From NCBI GenBank assembly GCA_009746045.1, contig RPFO01000754.1:1-62000 (forward strand): a DNA stretch of 62,000 bases, read 5' to 3'. Both the position numbers and the translations under genes were made by a program. The number at the start of each line of letters is the position of its first letter. Position 1 is the first letter of the stretch. Positions 22,200-33,233 of the stretch are shown piece after piece. Origin of the DNA: Mesostigma viride (lineage: Eukaryota > Streptophyta > Mesostigmatophyceae > Mesostigmatales > Mesostigmataceae). The notes beneath the pieces were generated by a model. That model made no database searches and was not told the origin of the DNA. It saw only the letters and a program-made list of their open reading frames with translations.

Positions 22200-24270
22200 A
22201 ATTAATTAATTAATTAATTATCAACATCGCTCCGTTGGGAGTCAATGTAGCGCATATCCCTGAGAAGGGGCATATGGCTTTTAATACATCCTAGGCTACT
22301 TCATGCAAGGGTGGGAATGTAAGCTACCCTTGCTCTAGGTGCACCAGGGCACCTGCACCCTCATGGTCTATCACGCTATGCCCGGGTAAGGGGGGGAGCA
22401 TGCCTGTGAGGGAGGAAGATCAGCATGGCTATACAAGAGCTAGGACATGGCTGCTCGACAGAGAGCATCTCTCTGCATGGCATAGCATGGCTAAATTCTT
22501 AATGCAACATCCATGGGGGGGTCCCATTATAGGCATGGCTTGGCTAAACATAGCCAGGGCGTAGCATGGCTGTACTAGGCTATGGCTGGTGGTGGACCGT
22601 GCGTTGGCGGCACGTGACTAGGTGTGTTGGCACAGCTAGGCAAATAGTCTAGGCATGGCTGCCTTAGCGGCAGTGACGCCAAGGGTTACAATCTAGGGCT
22701 ATTGCTATTCTAGCCCGCTGGGGGCGTCCACATCTTGTGGTTGATCATCAGGTCCCCGCCCCTCCAGTACACCTTGGGCTTCTGGGGATCCTGCTTATGG
22801 CGGAGGTATTCCGGCCACAGGTCGCGTCGCTGCTGTTGCTGAGCGGGGGTGAGGTCGTCATCCAGCGTCCAGGTGAGGTCGTGCAACCGCTTGCGACGAG
22901 AGAGGAACCGCTGCTTATCCTCAGGGGAGGGGAAGGTGAGGAGGACTGGTGGGGGAGCCGCCTTGTCCCGTGAGTGGGGAAGGCGGTGGCACCCGCTCAG
23001 TGCTACCTCACCTACCAGGCCCATGAGGGTAAGAAGCTGGTTCTTGAGCTCGTCAGCAAGAGAGGTTGACGTCTCACCTGGCTTCTGGGGGAAGCGACGT
23101 AGCACCACTCGGCACTCGCGGCGAGCGCGGTCGGTGACCTCCCGTTGCTGGGCCTGGCGGTGGTTCTCCAGCTCCTGGAGCTTTGTGGCGATGGCGTCGG
23201 TGGTGGAGGCGGTCGCTGACCGCAGCAGGTCCGCGTAGGAGAGCGGCGGGAGGTCGCCAGCATCCTGCCGGGGTGGCTGGGATGCAATGGTGGCCGTCTG
23301 CTCCGCTATCTTGGGGACCTGTGTGGCCAGGGCCTCGGTGTGGGCGGTGATGGCCTCAAGCTTCTTCAGGAGCACGCCACACTTTCCCTCCACCTGGTTA
23401 AGGCGAGAGACAAGTGTAGCATGCTTTTCCGAAGCCTGCTCCGCGGTGTGTAGAGCCGTGAACTGGGGTTGGAGCTTGTGGACGACCTTGGTTTCCACGT
23501 TGGAGACCCGGGCCTCGACCTTGTTGAGCGTGGTGTTCAGCGATGTCAGCTGCTCGGCCAGCGGCCAGGTCACGTGCTCCTCCAGCACTGCGCGGAGGTC
23601 ATCCTTGCAGAGGGAGGAAGCCGATGGGGCTGCCGGCTGTGCGGGGGCTGGGGTGCGGAGCGTGCAGGTGAGGTCGGAGAGGTGGCTCTGGAATTGGCTG
23701 GTCAAGATAATCAGGCGTTGTTGTACTTCGTCCAAAGCATAGAGCCAGGACATGTCTCCATTGTAGTCGATAGCCGCCCCCCCTTGGGCACGAAGAGCTT
23801 CCGCTCCTGTTCGAGGAACTGGAGAACCTCAATGCATTCCTGCGGCGACAATTCTTGCCACACGGTCCAGCCGAAGCGTCGGTCGCCGGGGAGGAACTTG
23901 CTCCAGTTGCGAGCGTGGCAGGGTTTCTTGGGCTCAGGCGAGGCGCTGGGCGATGGGGCTGCTGGCGGTGGGTTGGCGAGCCCAGGCGGCTGGGCAAGAA
24001 CGATGGCGAGCGGGTTGGGCTGGGAGCCGGTAAGCTCCTTTTCCAAACCCCGTTTTGCTTTAGAGGTCGTCATAGCTGCCTGTCACGTGATAACTTCCGC
24101 AATACTGCGTTTCAGCCGTAACCGATTATACTGGCGGGTGCGTCTCAAAAAAGCGCATCGAATGCGAGTGGTCTGACCGAATTTGGGGCTCAGATGCAAA
24201 AGATCTGAACTCCGCCGTCAGCCATACCGCCGTCAGCCATTTTCGTTTCGTCGAGTGTCTTCTGAACATT
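22200..24270 (-). mobile_element. A1: ORF1-only LINE inserted in Copia-1 gag
   Basis: 2071 bp with a 12-bp target duplication GCTTGGTTGGTT at 22188-22199 and 24271-24282. On the minus strand it runs from a 5' leader with two GGCTGACGGCGG motifs, through a single ORF1, to a 3' hairpin (CTCCCAACGGAG) and a (TTAA)n tail. Removing it restores the gag frame across QPTK-PGRPTC. No reverse transcriptase is present. Confidence 0.9.
22710..24073 (-). pseudogene. A1 ORF1, frameshifted
   Basis: The protein is almost the same as the intact ORF1 at 43930-45291. The N-terminal part (23711-24073, starting MTTSKAKRGLEKEL) and the rest (22710-23753, starting at MSWLYALDEVQQR) are in different frames, which shows one indel near 23740. 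The C-terminal region with TWTLDDDLTPAQQQQRRDLW and VYWRGGDLMINHKMW is intact. Confidence 0.88.
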
Positions 24271-24282
24271 GCTTGGTTGGTT

Positions 24283-24970
24283 GGCCTGTGCTGTATGCTT
24301 GGCCTTGGGCAGCTGCTGGCTCAGGCTTGACCGTGGTGGTGGAGCGCGTCCCCACAAGCAGGTCATCTGCTTCAAGCATGGCCTTCTTCACCTCCAGCAG
24401 CGACATGTCCTCATCGAACCTGGTTGAAACGAGGGCAGGCCTGTACGCATCACGTAAACCACCTTTCAGCGCAGCGGCAAAATCATTGTCAGCCAACACC
24501 CCCCCCACATCCCTGTACTCACTCAGAAGCAGTTCTGAAGCGGTAAGATAGTCCATCATGGACTGGTTGGGCTGCTTGGTCAGCCTCATTAGGGATGTCC
24601 TCAGGTCGTGCTTGTTGCTCTTGGTCAGTTTAGGCTGCTCAAACACCTCCACCAACTTAGCAAAAAGCAAACTGCCCTTTCTCTCACCAATGGTCTTTGC
24701 AATCTGGGCTGCTCTGCCAGTGAGGCACGCCAGCAAGGCTGTGTAAACAACCTTCTCTTGCTTGGGTGTAGCCTCCTCAGGCTTGGTAATGACCCCCTCC
24801 AGATCATAGGCCTCCAGGTGGGCTTGGAAAAGCTCCTTGGTCTCTCCCCATTTTGGCAGGGAAGAACCATCAAACTTGGGAATTGCCTTGGAACATGCTG
24901 GAATAAAAGAGAGGTACTTGTTTTCCAAAGCAGCAGCAGCAGCAGCCATGTTGTCAAAGAGAAGCCTCAC
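24283..24970 (-). pseudogene. Copia-1 gag, N-terminal part
   Basis: Residues from MRLLFDNMAAAAAALENKYL onward give a typical Ty1/copia Gag of the UBN2 type. It includes FDGSSLPKWGETKELFQAHL, YTALLACLTGRAAQI and the SLMRLTKQPNQSMMDYL region. The first Met lies three bases after the PBS. The frame is interrupted by A1 after QPTK, and its zinc knuckle lies on the other side at about 22150-22187. Confidence 0.88.
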
Positions 24971-24972
24971 TC

Positions 24973-24983
24973 CTCCGATACCA
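24973..24983 (-). promoter_or_regulatory. Copia-1 primer-binding site
   Basis: TGGTATCGGAG on the minus strand directly follows the 5' LTR. It matches the initiator methionine tRNA 3'-end complement used by most plant copia elements (TGGTATCAGAG) with one mismatch. Confidence 0.85.
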
Positions 24984-25680
24984 TGTTTTCTTTTATGATC
25001 CTTCCTTGCAGATCACAGGTCAAGATCAAGGCTGAGGAAGTGAGAGACTGAGAGACAAAATGTTCACGCAGAAAATTGGCAGCTTGAGATGCCCTTGCTG
25101 CCTTTGTTCATTTCATTATATAGGCAATTAGGTGGCAAAGGTAGAACTGCCACATGTCAAGCAAGGGTTGCAACACTTCTAGATTCCTAGAATATTTGTT
25201 GTGTGATTGCCAGATGGCATTTGCTGAAATACAACATAAGGAATGATTGCCATCTGTCAACATGCAAATAACCATAATATGGAACTGCCATCTGTCAATA
25301 AACTAAGCAATGTGTTCTAGGCATTCGCCACATGTCCATGGAATAAAGTATCTAGAATCCTTGTCAGGAATCAAGAAACACTGACGTAAGATCTGACATG
25401 ACAGTAGTCACTGTACCATGAATCTACCTCATGAACTAGCAACATGTTCAGGCCAGTTGGCATGCCAGTTGTCAGCACAATTGTCACGTGATATGCTGAC
25501 ACACTAGTCTACTTGGCAAGACCATATAGTGCATATAACTTTGGAAGGCCGTATCTCAGCCATTTGTAGTCCAAATCGAGTAGGAAAAAGTGCTACAAGT
25601 CCAGCTATTAAATTTCTATCAAGCTGACTATATACAAGCACAATGTGGGCAGGGCAGGTGGATACAATAATATCCAGACA
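24984..25680 (-). repeat. Copia-1 5' LTR
   Basis: 697 bp, starting TGTCTGGATATT on the minus strand and ending AAAACA next to the PBS. It is uninterrupted and serves as the empty-site reference for the Copia-2 and LINE insertions in the other LTR. Confidence 0.9.
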
Positions 25681-25755
25681 GAGGTGTCAGAGGTAGTCAG
25701 AGGTGTCAGAGGTAGTCCAGACAGAGGTCCAGACAGAGGTAGTCAGAGGTGAATT
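25681..25755. repeat. Short tandem repeat beside Copia-1
   Basis: Irregular copies of GAGGTGTCAGAGGTAGTC and GAGGTCCAGACA. The CCAGACA part matches the LTR edge, so the repeat may have arisen by slippage at the insertion border. Confidence 0.7.
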
Positions 25756-27407
25756 TCACCCTGTGTGCCCAACTGCCTGTTTACATTTGTAGTGTCTGGC
25801 CATCATGTTGTAAACGGAGGTATTAGGGTTGCGTCCCTAACAATCGCACCCGCCTGCCGTCTTTCTGGCCGATAATTAAATAGGCTTGGTAGGGCCCGCC
25901 GTGAGCTTTCCGGCACAACTTATAGCACTGAATATAGTGCAGTATAGCAAAAGTTATGTAGTGCCGAAGTTGTAATTCCGGCACAATACTTTGCGTACCT
26001 TAGTAGGTGCCGACGGTACTATCCTCGGCCGAATATTCCGTGTTGGATATTTCGTATGACTGAATCCAGTTCTAGATGCATTGTATGCCGTGTTAGCTGC
26101 TTGACATCTGGCGTTCTCCTAATCGTCAATTGTATAATCGACAGCTGGCAACTTGTGCAGAATATTCTAGAACGTGCACCGCTGCCCCAATGTGTCTTGA
26201 TAAGGAAGTGACGCACCTACGTTGCACTTACCTTGCAGTCCGAGCCCAGTGTGGCTATGAATGCTATGGTCCCCACCCGGGAACCGCACCATGGCTTTGG
26301 CGGTGAAACGGTGGCAGTCCGTAACCTAAATATGCAATGAATAAACTGATTATCAATTGTCTCAATCAGTCTTGACGACCAAGGAATTATATGAAAATTT
26401 CTGACAGGCTGCGCTGAATGTAAGACGATGCTATCGGCCTCTCCGGGCGTGGAGAGGCCTGGAATAAAGGTCTTTATGTTCGCCACCCACCGTTACAGGC
26501 CACGGTAATGGTTGTTGGGTGGGGGGCTCTACGTTTTGAGTAAAATGGTGTGATTTCCGGCGCTGGGCCCACTGACGATTCCCCTCTACCCCTGGGTGCG
26601 GCAAGCGGCTTCCTGACACTGGGGAAGCTGCGATTTTAGTCGGACAACGTCAGGGAAGGAGCCATACAGGCCAGGGCCAGCGGCTACGGTGGAAAGAATC
26701 ACAGGTGGAGGCGAATCTGCCTTAAACGTGGAGATGGCTAGCGCGGGGTGCCAGGGTAGCCCATAATATAACTGCCAGGAGCCTGACAGCGGACCCGATC
26801 TTTCGGCCTGTGGCCAGACGGGAGTTTCGGGGAGGATGCGGGGCTGGAGCGAATCTTGGTGGGAGGAGCGCGCTCTTCATCATTGCCCAGTTTTTCAGCA
26901 AAGAATGTTCGCCTGGCGGGGCTGAAATTCTTGCTGTTTTATCGCCTTGTTTTTATCCTGTATGATGCATTATAGGAAAAGCGATAAAGAGTTCGGTTCA
27001 GCCAGGGGGGCATATCTATGCCATAAAAAATTTCCTACAACAACACAAGCCCTGGTCAGGGCCTTGGCTAAGCAGTTTCCAAGCCAAGGCCTTGGTAGGG
27101 TAGAGGGCCTATCGCCACAAAGGTTTCAATGCCGGGAAATCCCAGCCTCGGGGGTGGGGCTGGTGATGGGTCCTGGGCTTGTGAGAGACGGTCCGGGGGC
27201 GTAAGGCCTAATGAGCAGCCGCTGGAAACCGCCCCCCTAACGGGGGGAACGACATGGGTGCCGCCCTGCGTCCGCCGGGAAACCGTAGCGGCCACACGGG
27301 GGCGGCAGTACAGCCGTGGCAGCGTGCAGGAGGGGGGCCATGGGCGGAAAGAAAATCGGCACCAAGGTTGGCGACAGCCTTGGTGGCCAGGAAGGAGGTG
27401 TGGGGGC
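25756..27407. other. Region without recognised gene
   Basis: Only short open frames in all phases are present, with no domain I recognise. The one clear structure is a 9-bp-stem hairpin at 26436-26459, listed separately. Confidence 0.55.
26436..26459. other. Perfect hairpin with 6-nt loop
   Basis: GGCCTCTCC and GGAGAGGCC are separated by GGGCGT. AATAAA follows three bases later on the + strand. It could belong to a transcript 3' end, but no gene was identified upstream. Confidence 0.5.
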
Positions 27408-27590
27408 AACACCTTGTGTTCGAGTATGCTGGGCCCCCAGCATGGTGCTACAATAACCAACTTGATAATGATGTGCACTGAGTTTGAAGGTGTGGTATAG
27501 GCTGTCCGTATAAAGCCTAGCACACAAAAATGTAAAATAAATGTTTCTCTTGGTGGGAAGGAACTCCAATGGACCAAAAACAAGAAATGC
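27408..27590. repeat. Repeat R1, first copy
   Basis: About 185 bp starting GGGGCAACACCTTGTG and ending AAAACAAGAAATG. It recurs at 27964-28152 in the same orientation, with R2 between the copies. Confidence 0.8.
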
Positions 27591-27593
27591 ATT

Positions 27594-27932
27594 TGCTGAG
27601 CTTCGCTCATTTTATATATGACGCGTGGACGGGCTCAAAGGGGACCGACCTGCCGTAGGTAGCGTAAGACTAGCGCTTGTCACGAGGGTACTGCACCGGC
27701 CGGCCCTTTTTGTGCCTAGGCTGAGTGTGGTTCCGGAGTGCAGGCCTAGGTAGCTTCTAACGTACGTCACTAGACCTTGTTACCTGCGCCAGCCGCCAGG
27801 CGTGGCGCAACTGTGATTGGCAGTCAGTACACCTAATGTACCTGCGCCAGCCGGCAGGCCTGCGTGGCGCAATGTGAATGATAGTCAGTACTTAGAGTGG
27901 TGTAGGGGACGTAGGGAGGCCTCTTTTCAGCT
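27594..27932. repeat. Repeat R2, second copy
   Basis: Near-identical to 5749-6092, with small indels (a 4-base GATC difference near 27735 and AATG inserted near 27835). It is sandwiched between two R1 copies. Confidence 0.8.
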
Positions 27933-27963
27933 CCCACCCACCCACCCACCCACGCTGCTAAGA

Positions 27964-28152
27964 GGGGCAACACCTTGTGTTCGAGTATGCTGGGCCCCCA
28001 GCATGGTGCTACAATAACCAACTTGATAATGATGTGCACTGAGTTTGAAGGTGTGGTATAGGCTGTCCGTATAAAGCCTAGCACACAAAAATGTAAAATA
28101 AATGTTTCTCTTCAGTGGGAAGGAACTCCAATGGACCAAAAACAAGAAATGT
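27964..28152. repeat. Repeat R1, second copy
   Basis: It matches 27408-27590 almost base for base. A short CCCACC microsatellite separates it from R2. Confidence 0.8.
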
Positions 28153-28194
28153 ATTCATAATTAAATAGGTATTAGGGCTATATGACTGATGTTA

Positions 28195-28893
28195 TATGAC
28201 AGCTATATGACAGATTTCTTTTCTCAGACGCCGCAAGCGGCTCGAGAAGACTCTCTTCACCCTTGACGACGACTTGACCCTGGCACAGCAACAACGACGA
28301 CGGGAGCTATGGCCGACCTACCTCCAGCTCCGGCAGACCAAGGCGGGCCAGCCGGTGTACTGGAAGGGGGCGGCCATCTACGTCGGCCACAAGCCCTGAC
28401 AAGCGACCCCCTCGACCACCGCGGCCCCAGCAACTCCAGCCCCAGCCTAGGGGAATACAGCAGTAGTGTAGAATAGTTAGACAGTGGCCTTGTACATGCC
28501 CGCCTACTACAGGCACTATACCAGCTGAGGCCTACTAGCCTTTTTAGTCATGTACATGTGTGCCTATGATGTGCCACACTCCAGACGATGCCTAGCCTTA
28601 TTTAGTAATGTTGTGCCCATGCAGGGAGTCACTCTCTGCTGAGAAGCCATGCCATAGCTCTTGTATAGCCATGATGATCTTCCCCCTCACAGGCATGCTC
28701 CCCCCTTACCCGGGCATAGCGTGATAGACCATGAGGGTGCGGGTGCCCTGGTGCACCTAGAGCAAGTGTTGTTTACATTCCCACCCTTGCAGGAAGTAGC
28801 TTAGAATGTATTATAGGCTCATATGCCCCTTCTCAGGGCTATGTGCTACATATACTCCCAACGGAGTTATGTTCCTAATTAATTAATTAATTA
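28195..28893 (+). mobile_element. A8: 5'-truncated ORF1-type LINE
   Basis: 699 bp flanked by the 13-bp duplication ATGACTGATGTTA (28182-28194 and 28894-28906). It keeps the last ~60 codons of ORF1 (LFTLDDDLTLAQQQRRRELW and VYWKGAAIYVGHKP), the 3' region, the CTCCCAACGGAG hairpin and a (TTAA)n tail. Confidence 0.92.
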
Positions 28894-29008
28894 ATGACTG
28901 ATGTTAAGTGCTGGGAACCCCAAAACAATCATAATAATGCATGGCCTTCACTCATATTTGGAATAAAGTTTGTTGGCTCATTGTAATTACATGCAACACC
29001 CAATTTAT

Positions 29009-29034
29009 AAAAAGGCCTCAATTGAGGCCTTTTT
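29009..29034. repeat. Perfect 26-bp palindrome beside the interstitial telomere tract
   Basis: Each half reads AAAAAGGCCTCAA outward from the centre. It lies 15 bp outside the CCCTAAA tract that starts near 29050. Confidence 0.85.
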
Positions 29035-29049
29035 CTAGGTAGATAGACA

Positions 29050-29131
29050 TAAACCCTAAACCCTAAACCCTAAACCCTAAACCCTAAACCCTAAACCCTA
29101 AACCCTAAACCCTAAACCCTAAACCCTAAAC
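29050..29131. repeat. Interstitial telomere tract, distal half
   Basis: About 11 units of CCCTAAA in the same orientation as the terminal telomere. It is cut at 29131 by the hAT-like element. Confidence 0.95.
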
Positions 29132-30649
29132 CAGTGTTCCATTATACGGCGTATTATACGGTATAATACGGTATAATACGCGTTATACAAGGTCGAGCGT
29201 ATAATTTTTATCCGTTTTATACGATTTGCGTATTTTTACGTATAATACGGCGAATAACACGTATAAGCGCGCGTATAATGGGGTTTTCGCGCTCATCCGA
29301 GGTCCGGCAGCCAAATTTTTCGTGCGGGAACCAAGGCGGGAAAGCAAGGGAACTTAGAAACACTACTACGGAAACAATCCACTGGTTGCCATTTGGCGAC
29401 CGTGAGACACAAGGATCTTACAAGCAAGCTACACTGTAGCATGGCAAGTTGGCAACCCAAGTTGGCAACCCTCCATGCTGTTTAGGTCTCTGCCCTTGCC
29501 TCTCGGGCAGCCATGCACCGAATATTAATACAAGTCATACAGAAAACTGACTGGTACGAGAGCATGGCCGCTTTACATTTTCAACTGAAATTCTGTAGGC
29601 ATGATCCTTAGGTCTTGAAAAGCTGATATCCTTGGCCAGGCAACGTTTGGATGTGCGCAGATATGTCTCGACCTTCTGCTCGATGCGGCAACCTCGTTTC
29701 AGCAACCAGGTGGCGACCGTGCATAATGTGCTAACTGTTGATAGGCGGGAAATGCCCCTACATTTGAACGCGGATAGATGTTTCACGTTATTCCTTACAT
29801 GATTTATAAGCGACGACGGCCAGGAAAGGCTCGCAGCTACGTCCATCAGGTGGGCATGCTGGGTCCGTCAAGAAAGGTAATATGCGGTTTTGATCTGGTA
29901 CGTGCTATCCTGTTCACGTGTTCATTGTACTGTCTCAAGTTGTTGGGTGGATGGTAAAATAATCGTAGACCTGTAATGGAGGTTTTCTGCTTGTCTTTGG
30001 TTGCTTTACTGCCTCTATGCATTATTGGCTTGTGATGGTTGGGGAATACCACTACGACATGCAGATTTTGGACCAGATTTGTCTGCTATTAGCTTATGCC
30101 TCATCGAAAGCAGTGACGTAGTGCTTGGCATTGTTTGTAAATATGATAAGCTTGATAACGCGATGTTTTTTCTTGCTAAAAACATCTCGAAACAAGTGGT
30201 TTTCTGGCCAGATCTAGCCACTATTTCTTGTTTTGCTCGCCAAAGTCAGCCTTCTTCTTGTGTGCTCCTCATGCATACAAGAAACATGGAGATGCCCAGG
30301 ACCTGCTTGCATGGAAGCATAGCCATCTTACTTCTTTTGCTTTTTTCATCTTTCCATTTCATTTGGCGTTTTAGGGTATAATGCATAGGTTATCTAGCTC
30401 CTCGTGAACCGTGGTTTACACGTCCAGTGTTCCCAAGCACTGCTGAGCAGTGGCAACCCATGTATCATGTGTAATTTAGTGTCAGAAACATGTGGACTGC
30501 TTGAAATGATATCAAAATGCATGAAACACCCCCAAAAACGATGAAATCCAGTATTTGCGTATAATTTCCGGATAATACCGTATTATACCGTATTATCCAT
30601 TATACGGACCCTGCGCGTATAACCGCGTATTGCGTATAATGGAACACTG
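29132..30649. mobile_element. hAT-like non-autonomous element inside telomere repeats
   Basis: 1518 bp with perfect 17-bp terminal inverted repeats CAGTGTTCCATTATACG. The flanks CCCTAAAC (29124-29131) and TCCTAAAC (30650-30657) make an 8-bp target duplication with one mismatch, the size made by hAT transposases. Both subterminal regions are dense in GTATAATACG-like palindromes, candidate transposase sites. The longest frames (29535-29846 minus, 30001-30381 plus) show no transposase motif, so movement would depend on an enzyme from elsewhere. Confidence 0.82.
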
Positions 30650-30768
30650 TCCTAAACCCTAAACCCTAAACCCTAAACCCTAAACCCTAACCCTAAACCC
30701 TAAACCCTAAAACAGTAAACCCTAAACCTAAACCCTAAAACCTAAACCCTAAACCCTAAACCCTAGAC
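30650..30768. repeat. Interstitial telomere tract, proximal half
   Basis: CCCTAAA units with several degenerate copies (CCCTAA, AAACAGTAAACC, CCTAAA). The last units are fused directly to LINE ORF2 sequence at about 30769. Confidence 0.95.
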
Positions 30769-31612
30769 AGGGCAAAGGCGACGCACCTCCTCCATCAACC
30801 GGCGCGCGACAAACACAGCCATGACAGTGTTACGACTACGATGGAAACCCATCTGAGACTCACCTAGGTGTGGGGCCAGCGCGGCGCGGAGGCGGTGCAG
30901 CATCACGCGCACAAAGACCTTCAGCGCGGCGCTCTGGAGGCAGACACCCCGATAGTTACCGGGGTCAGCAGCAGAGCCCTTCTTGTACAGCATGGCGCGG
31001 ATGGCCGTCTGCCTCTCAGCAGGCGGAGGCTCATCAGAGAGCAGGACACGGTTGCAGAATGCCAGCAGAAGCTCCCTCACCGCAAGGTCAGGGGTCTTCA
31101 GCAACTCAGCCGAAAGGTGGTCGGCACCGACCGCCGCATCGTTTCGCAGGCAAGCAAGGGCGCCGTCCAGTTCCTTCAAAGTGAAGGGGTGGACGGCGCC
31201 GTCGGTGGCAAGGCAGCCCTCCTGCAAGGCGGGGACTTGGTATAGTCCGCGGCCGAGGAGGGGGGCGCAGGCGGCGGCGGGGGTCCGGCAACACCGAGAC
31301 GGGCGGCCGTCTCGGGGTGAAGCGGCGGGGGAGGGGCGCGGGCCCCACCTGCATGTCAAGGAAACATTGTGGGCCAACCAGCGGTCAAGGCTGACCGGCG
31401 CTGTGCCGTCCCCCGTGTGCTCCACCGGGGTGCGCTGCCGCCGGCCGCCGAGCCGGTCGAGGTGGTACTACATGTCCTTGCCCTGGTTGCGAGCTTGGCA
31501 GGCCTTGGCAGCTGCGATGCACTAGCTGGGCCGCCTCTGCGTCCTGAGCATGTGCGTAGGCCTCCCCAAGGACGGCTATGAGCACCGGTTTCAGCACAGT
31601 TGACGACGTTAA
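30769..31612 (-). pseudogene. B4: LINE ORF2 fragment, N-terminal half of RT
   Basis: The minus-strand frame ending at 30763 encodes the front of a LINE reverse transcriptase: HPFTLKELDGALACLRN, then ADHLSAELLKT, YKKGSAADPGNYRGVCL and ESQMGFHRSRNT. It ends abruptly after LMEEVRRLCP where telomere repeats begin, before the catalytic FADD-type motif. Upstream sequence (31385-31597) reads in another frame, so it is also degraded. The family resembles the RT half at 32094-33153. Confidence 0.82.
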
Positions 31613-31862
31613 TTAATTACTGCGTCACGTGAGCATAAGTAGCATGGTCCGGATTCTCCCGATTTCTGGCCTGCGCTGGTTGTCTCCTTGATAAGTCCTC
31701 AGTGGGAGGGGAACATGGGATGGAATGGATGGTGTAAGCTAGCTATCTAGTAGGTCCTAGTTACAGGGGTGTGGGCACCGGCCGCGGCCCGAATCGCTAT
31801 GAATGCCATACTTGGTCACACGCGGAGCCCCCACAGGCTTGGGGGTGGTCTCCTTCGACGTA
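31613..31862 (-). mobile_element. B2: 3' end of an ORF2-type LINE
   Basis: On the minus strand it matches the 3' end of B3 (46590-46784), including GATAGCTTACACCATCC, TTATGCTCACGTGACGC and the (TTAA)n tail. It is inserted in B4. A short shared CGACGT at both edges may be the target duplication. Confidence 0.7.
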
Positions 31863-32093
31863 TACAACACCTAAATACTGCACAACCTAAATACTGCACA
31901 ACCTGCTATGGCTGACATGCAAGCAACGTCGAGTAGGATGGCGGTCTTAGAGAGGCTGGGCAGAGGTCGGTAGAAATAAGTGGAAAACTGGCAGAAACTA
32001 TAGGTAGAAACACGATATACTTACGCCTGCAAGCACTATTGAGCCGGTGGCAGAGGCCATTTCCAGGACCTGTATGAAGGGTCCACCACTTCG

Positions 32094-33153
32094 GTGCGCA
32101 CTTCTTACGGGACCACGCCCCCATGCCCTTTACAGAAGGGTGTGTGGCAGGGCTGCGTGCTGTCGCCCTACCTGTTCATTATTGTTGTCGAATACATAAT
32201 GATTCAGGCGCGCAAGCGATTTGCCCGCATCGTGGGCAGGGAACCAGGAGTGCAGGTTGCTAACAAATTCTGGCATGGCGGTGCGGACACGGAGATTCGG
32301 CTGGCAGACATCATCTACGCAGACGACACCACCCTCTTCGAGGACACTGAGCACGTGCAGACATGGCTTGACTGCCTGGCTCTCGAGGCCCGTGCAGTGG
32401 GGCTTGAGGTCAGCAAGAAGACAGAGGCCCTGGCGGTTGGGCTCACCAACTCACCGCCGCCCCTCTATCTCTTAGACGGCTCTAGAGTCCTGTATCGGGA
32501 CCGCGTTAAGCTGCTGGCCGGGCAGCCTGCTCCCCAGCTGCGAGGTTGATGTGGACCATCGCATCTCCCTCGCCTGGCACGCTTTACGCCAGTACCGGGC
32601 CCTGTGGCGCAAGCCCCTGGGCAAGATCGAGAAACAGGACCTGTTCAAGGTCCTCGTCCTTCCTGTTCTCACGTATGGAGCCGAGACGTGGACCCTCACC
32701 GCCGATCGCCTGGCCCGCAAGCTGGACGGCGCGGTCACCAGCATGCTGCGTTCCATTTTCAGAGTAGGATATGCTGCTCATCATGTCCGCAATGAGGACC
32801 TGTACCAGGGCATGCCCTATATCACCAGCACCATTAAGCAACGACGCCTGCAGCTAGTAGGGCACCTAGCTCGCACCAACCAGGTAGACACCTCACGTGG
32901 CCCCCCCGCAGGACTGCGACCAGCCCAGCCTGGCCGGCACCTCCTGACGTGGGCGGGGCCCAGTGATGTTAGACGCCGCAAGGCCCGCACCTTCAAAGAA
33001 CAGCTAGTAGAGGACATGGGGGGCCTAGGCCTCTCCGTAATTTGGAAGAAGATGATGGACAAGGCCAAGTGGGCCCAGGTCATAGAGGACAACGAGCCCC
33101 CCCCAGTGGGGAAGCGCCCGCGTGTGCAATCCCGTGGGAGGCACGCCAGATAG
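32094..33153 (+). pseudogene. B1 ORF2 remnant: RT catalytic half and C-terminus
   Basis: The first frame (to 32549) has GVWQGCVLSPYLF and the catalytic IIYADDTTLFED, the central motifs of a LINE reverse transcriptase. The second frame (32551-33153) continues with RQYRALWRKPLGKIEKQDLF, LTYGAETWTLTADRLARKLD and QRRLQLVGHLART, the usual C-terminal region after RT. A frameshift near 32530 separates them. The N-terminal endonuclease and front of RT are missing because the copy is 5'-truncated. Confidence 0.88.
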
Positions 33154-33233
33154 CTCCCCTAGGGCAGCGTGCGGCTGCCTAGATAGATGTTGTAGTTAGA
33201 ATGCTGTTAGATAGATGTAGTATGTAGCCATTG

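Larger units (their letters stand above)
6146..25680 (-). mobile_element. Copia-1: Ty1/copia LTR retrotransposon, split by four insertions
   Basis: A minus-strand element with a 697-bp 5' LTR (24984-25680), a PBS directly after it, gag, protease-integrase, RT-RNase H, a polypurine tract and a 3' LTR. The 3' LTR is cut into three pieces by Copia-2 (6556-14727) and by a LINE (14888-17605). Gag is cut by LINE A1 (22200-24270), and pol by an inverted-repeat element (about 20083-20853). Removing the insertions restores colinearity with the intact LTR and rejoins the gag zinc knuckle in frame. A further frameshift near 19700 shows the element is dead. The 5-bp flanks (GGCTG left, GAGGT right) do not match, so a target duplication could not be confirmed. 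Confidence 0.9.

Noticed and set aside
30001-30381. Transposase gene of the hAT-like element
   Set aside because: The frame has no hAT dimerisation or catalytic motifs and its Met is internal to noncoding-looking sequence.
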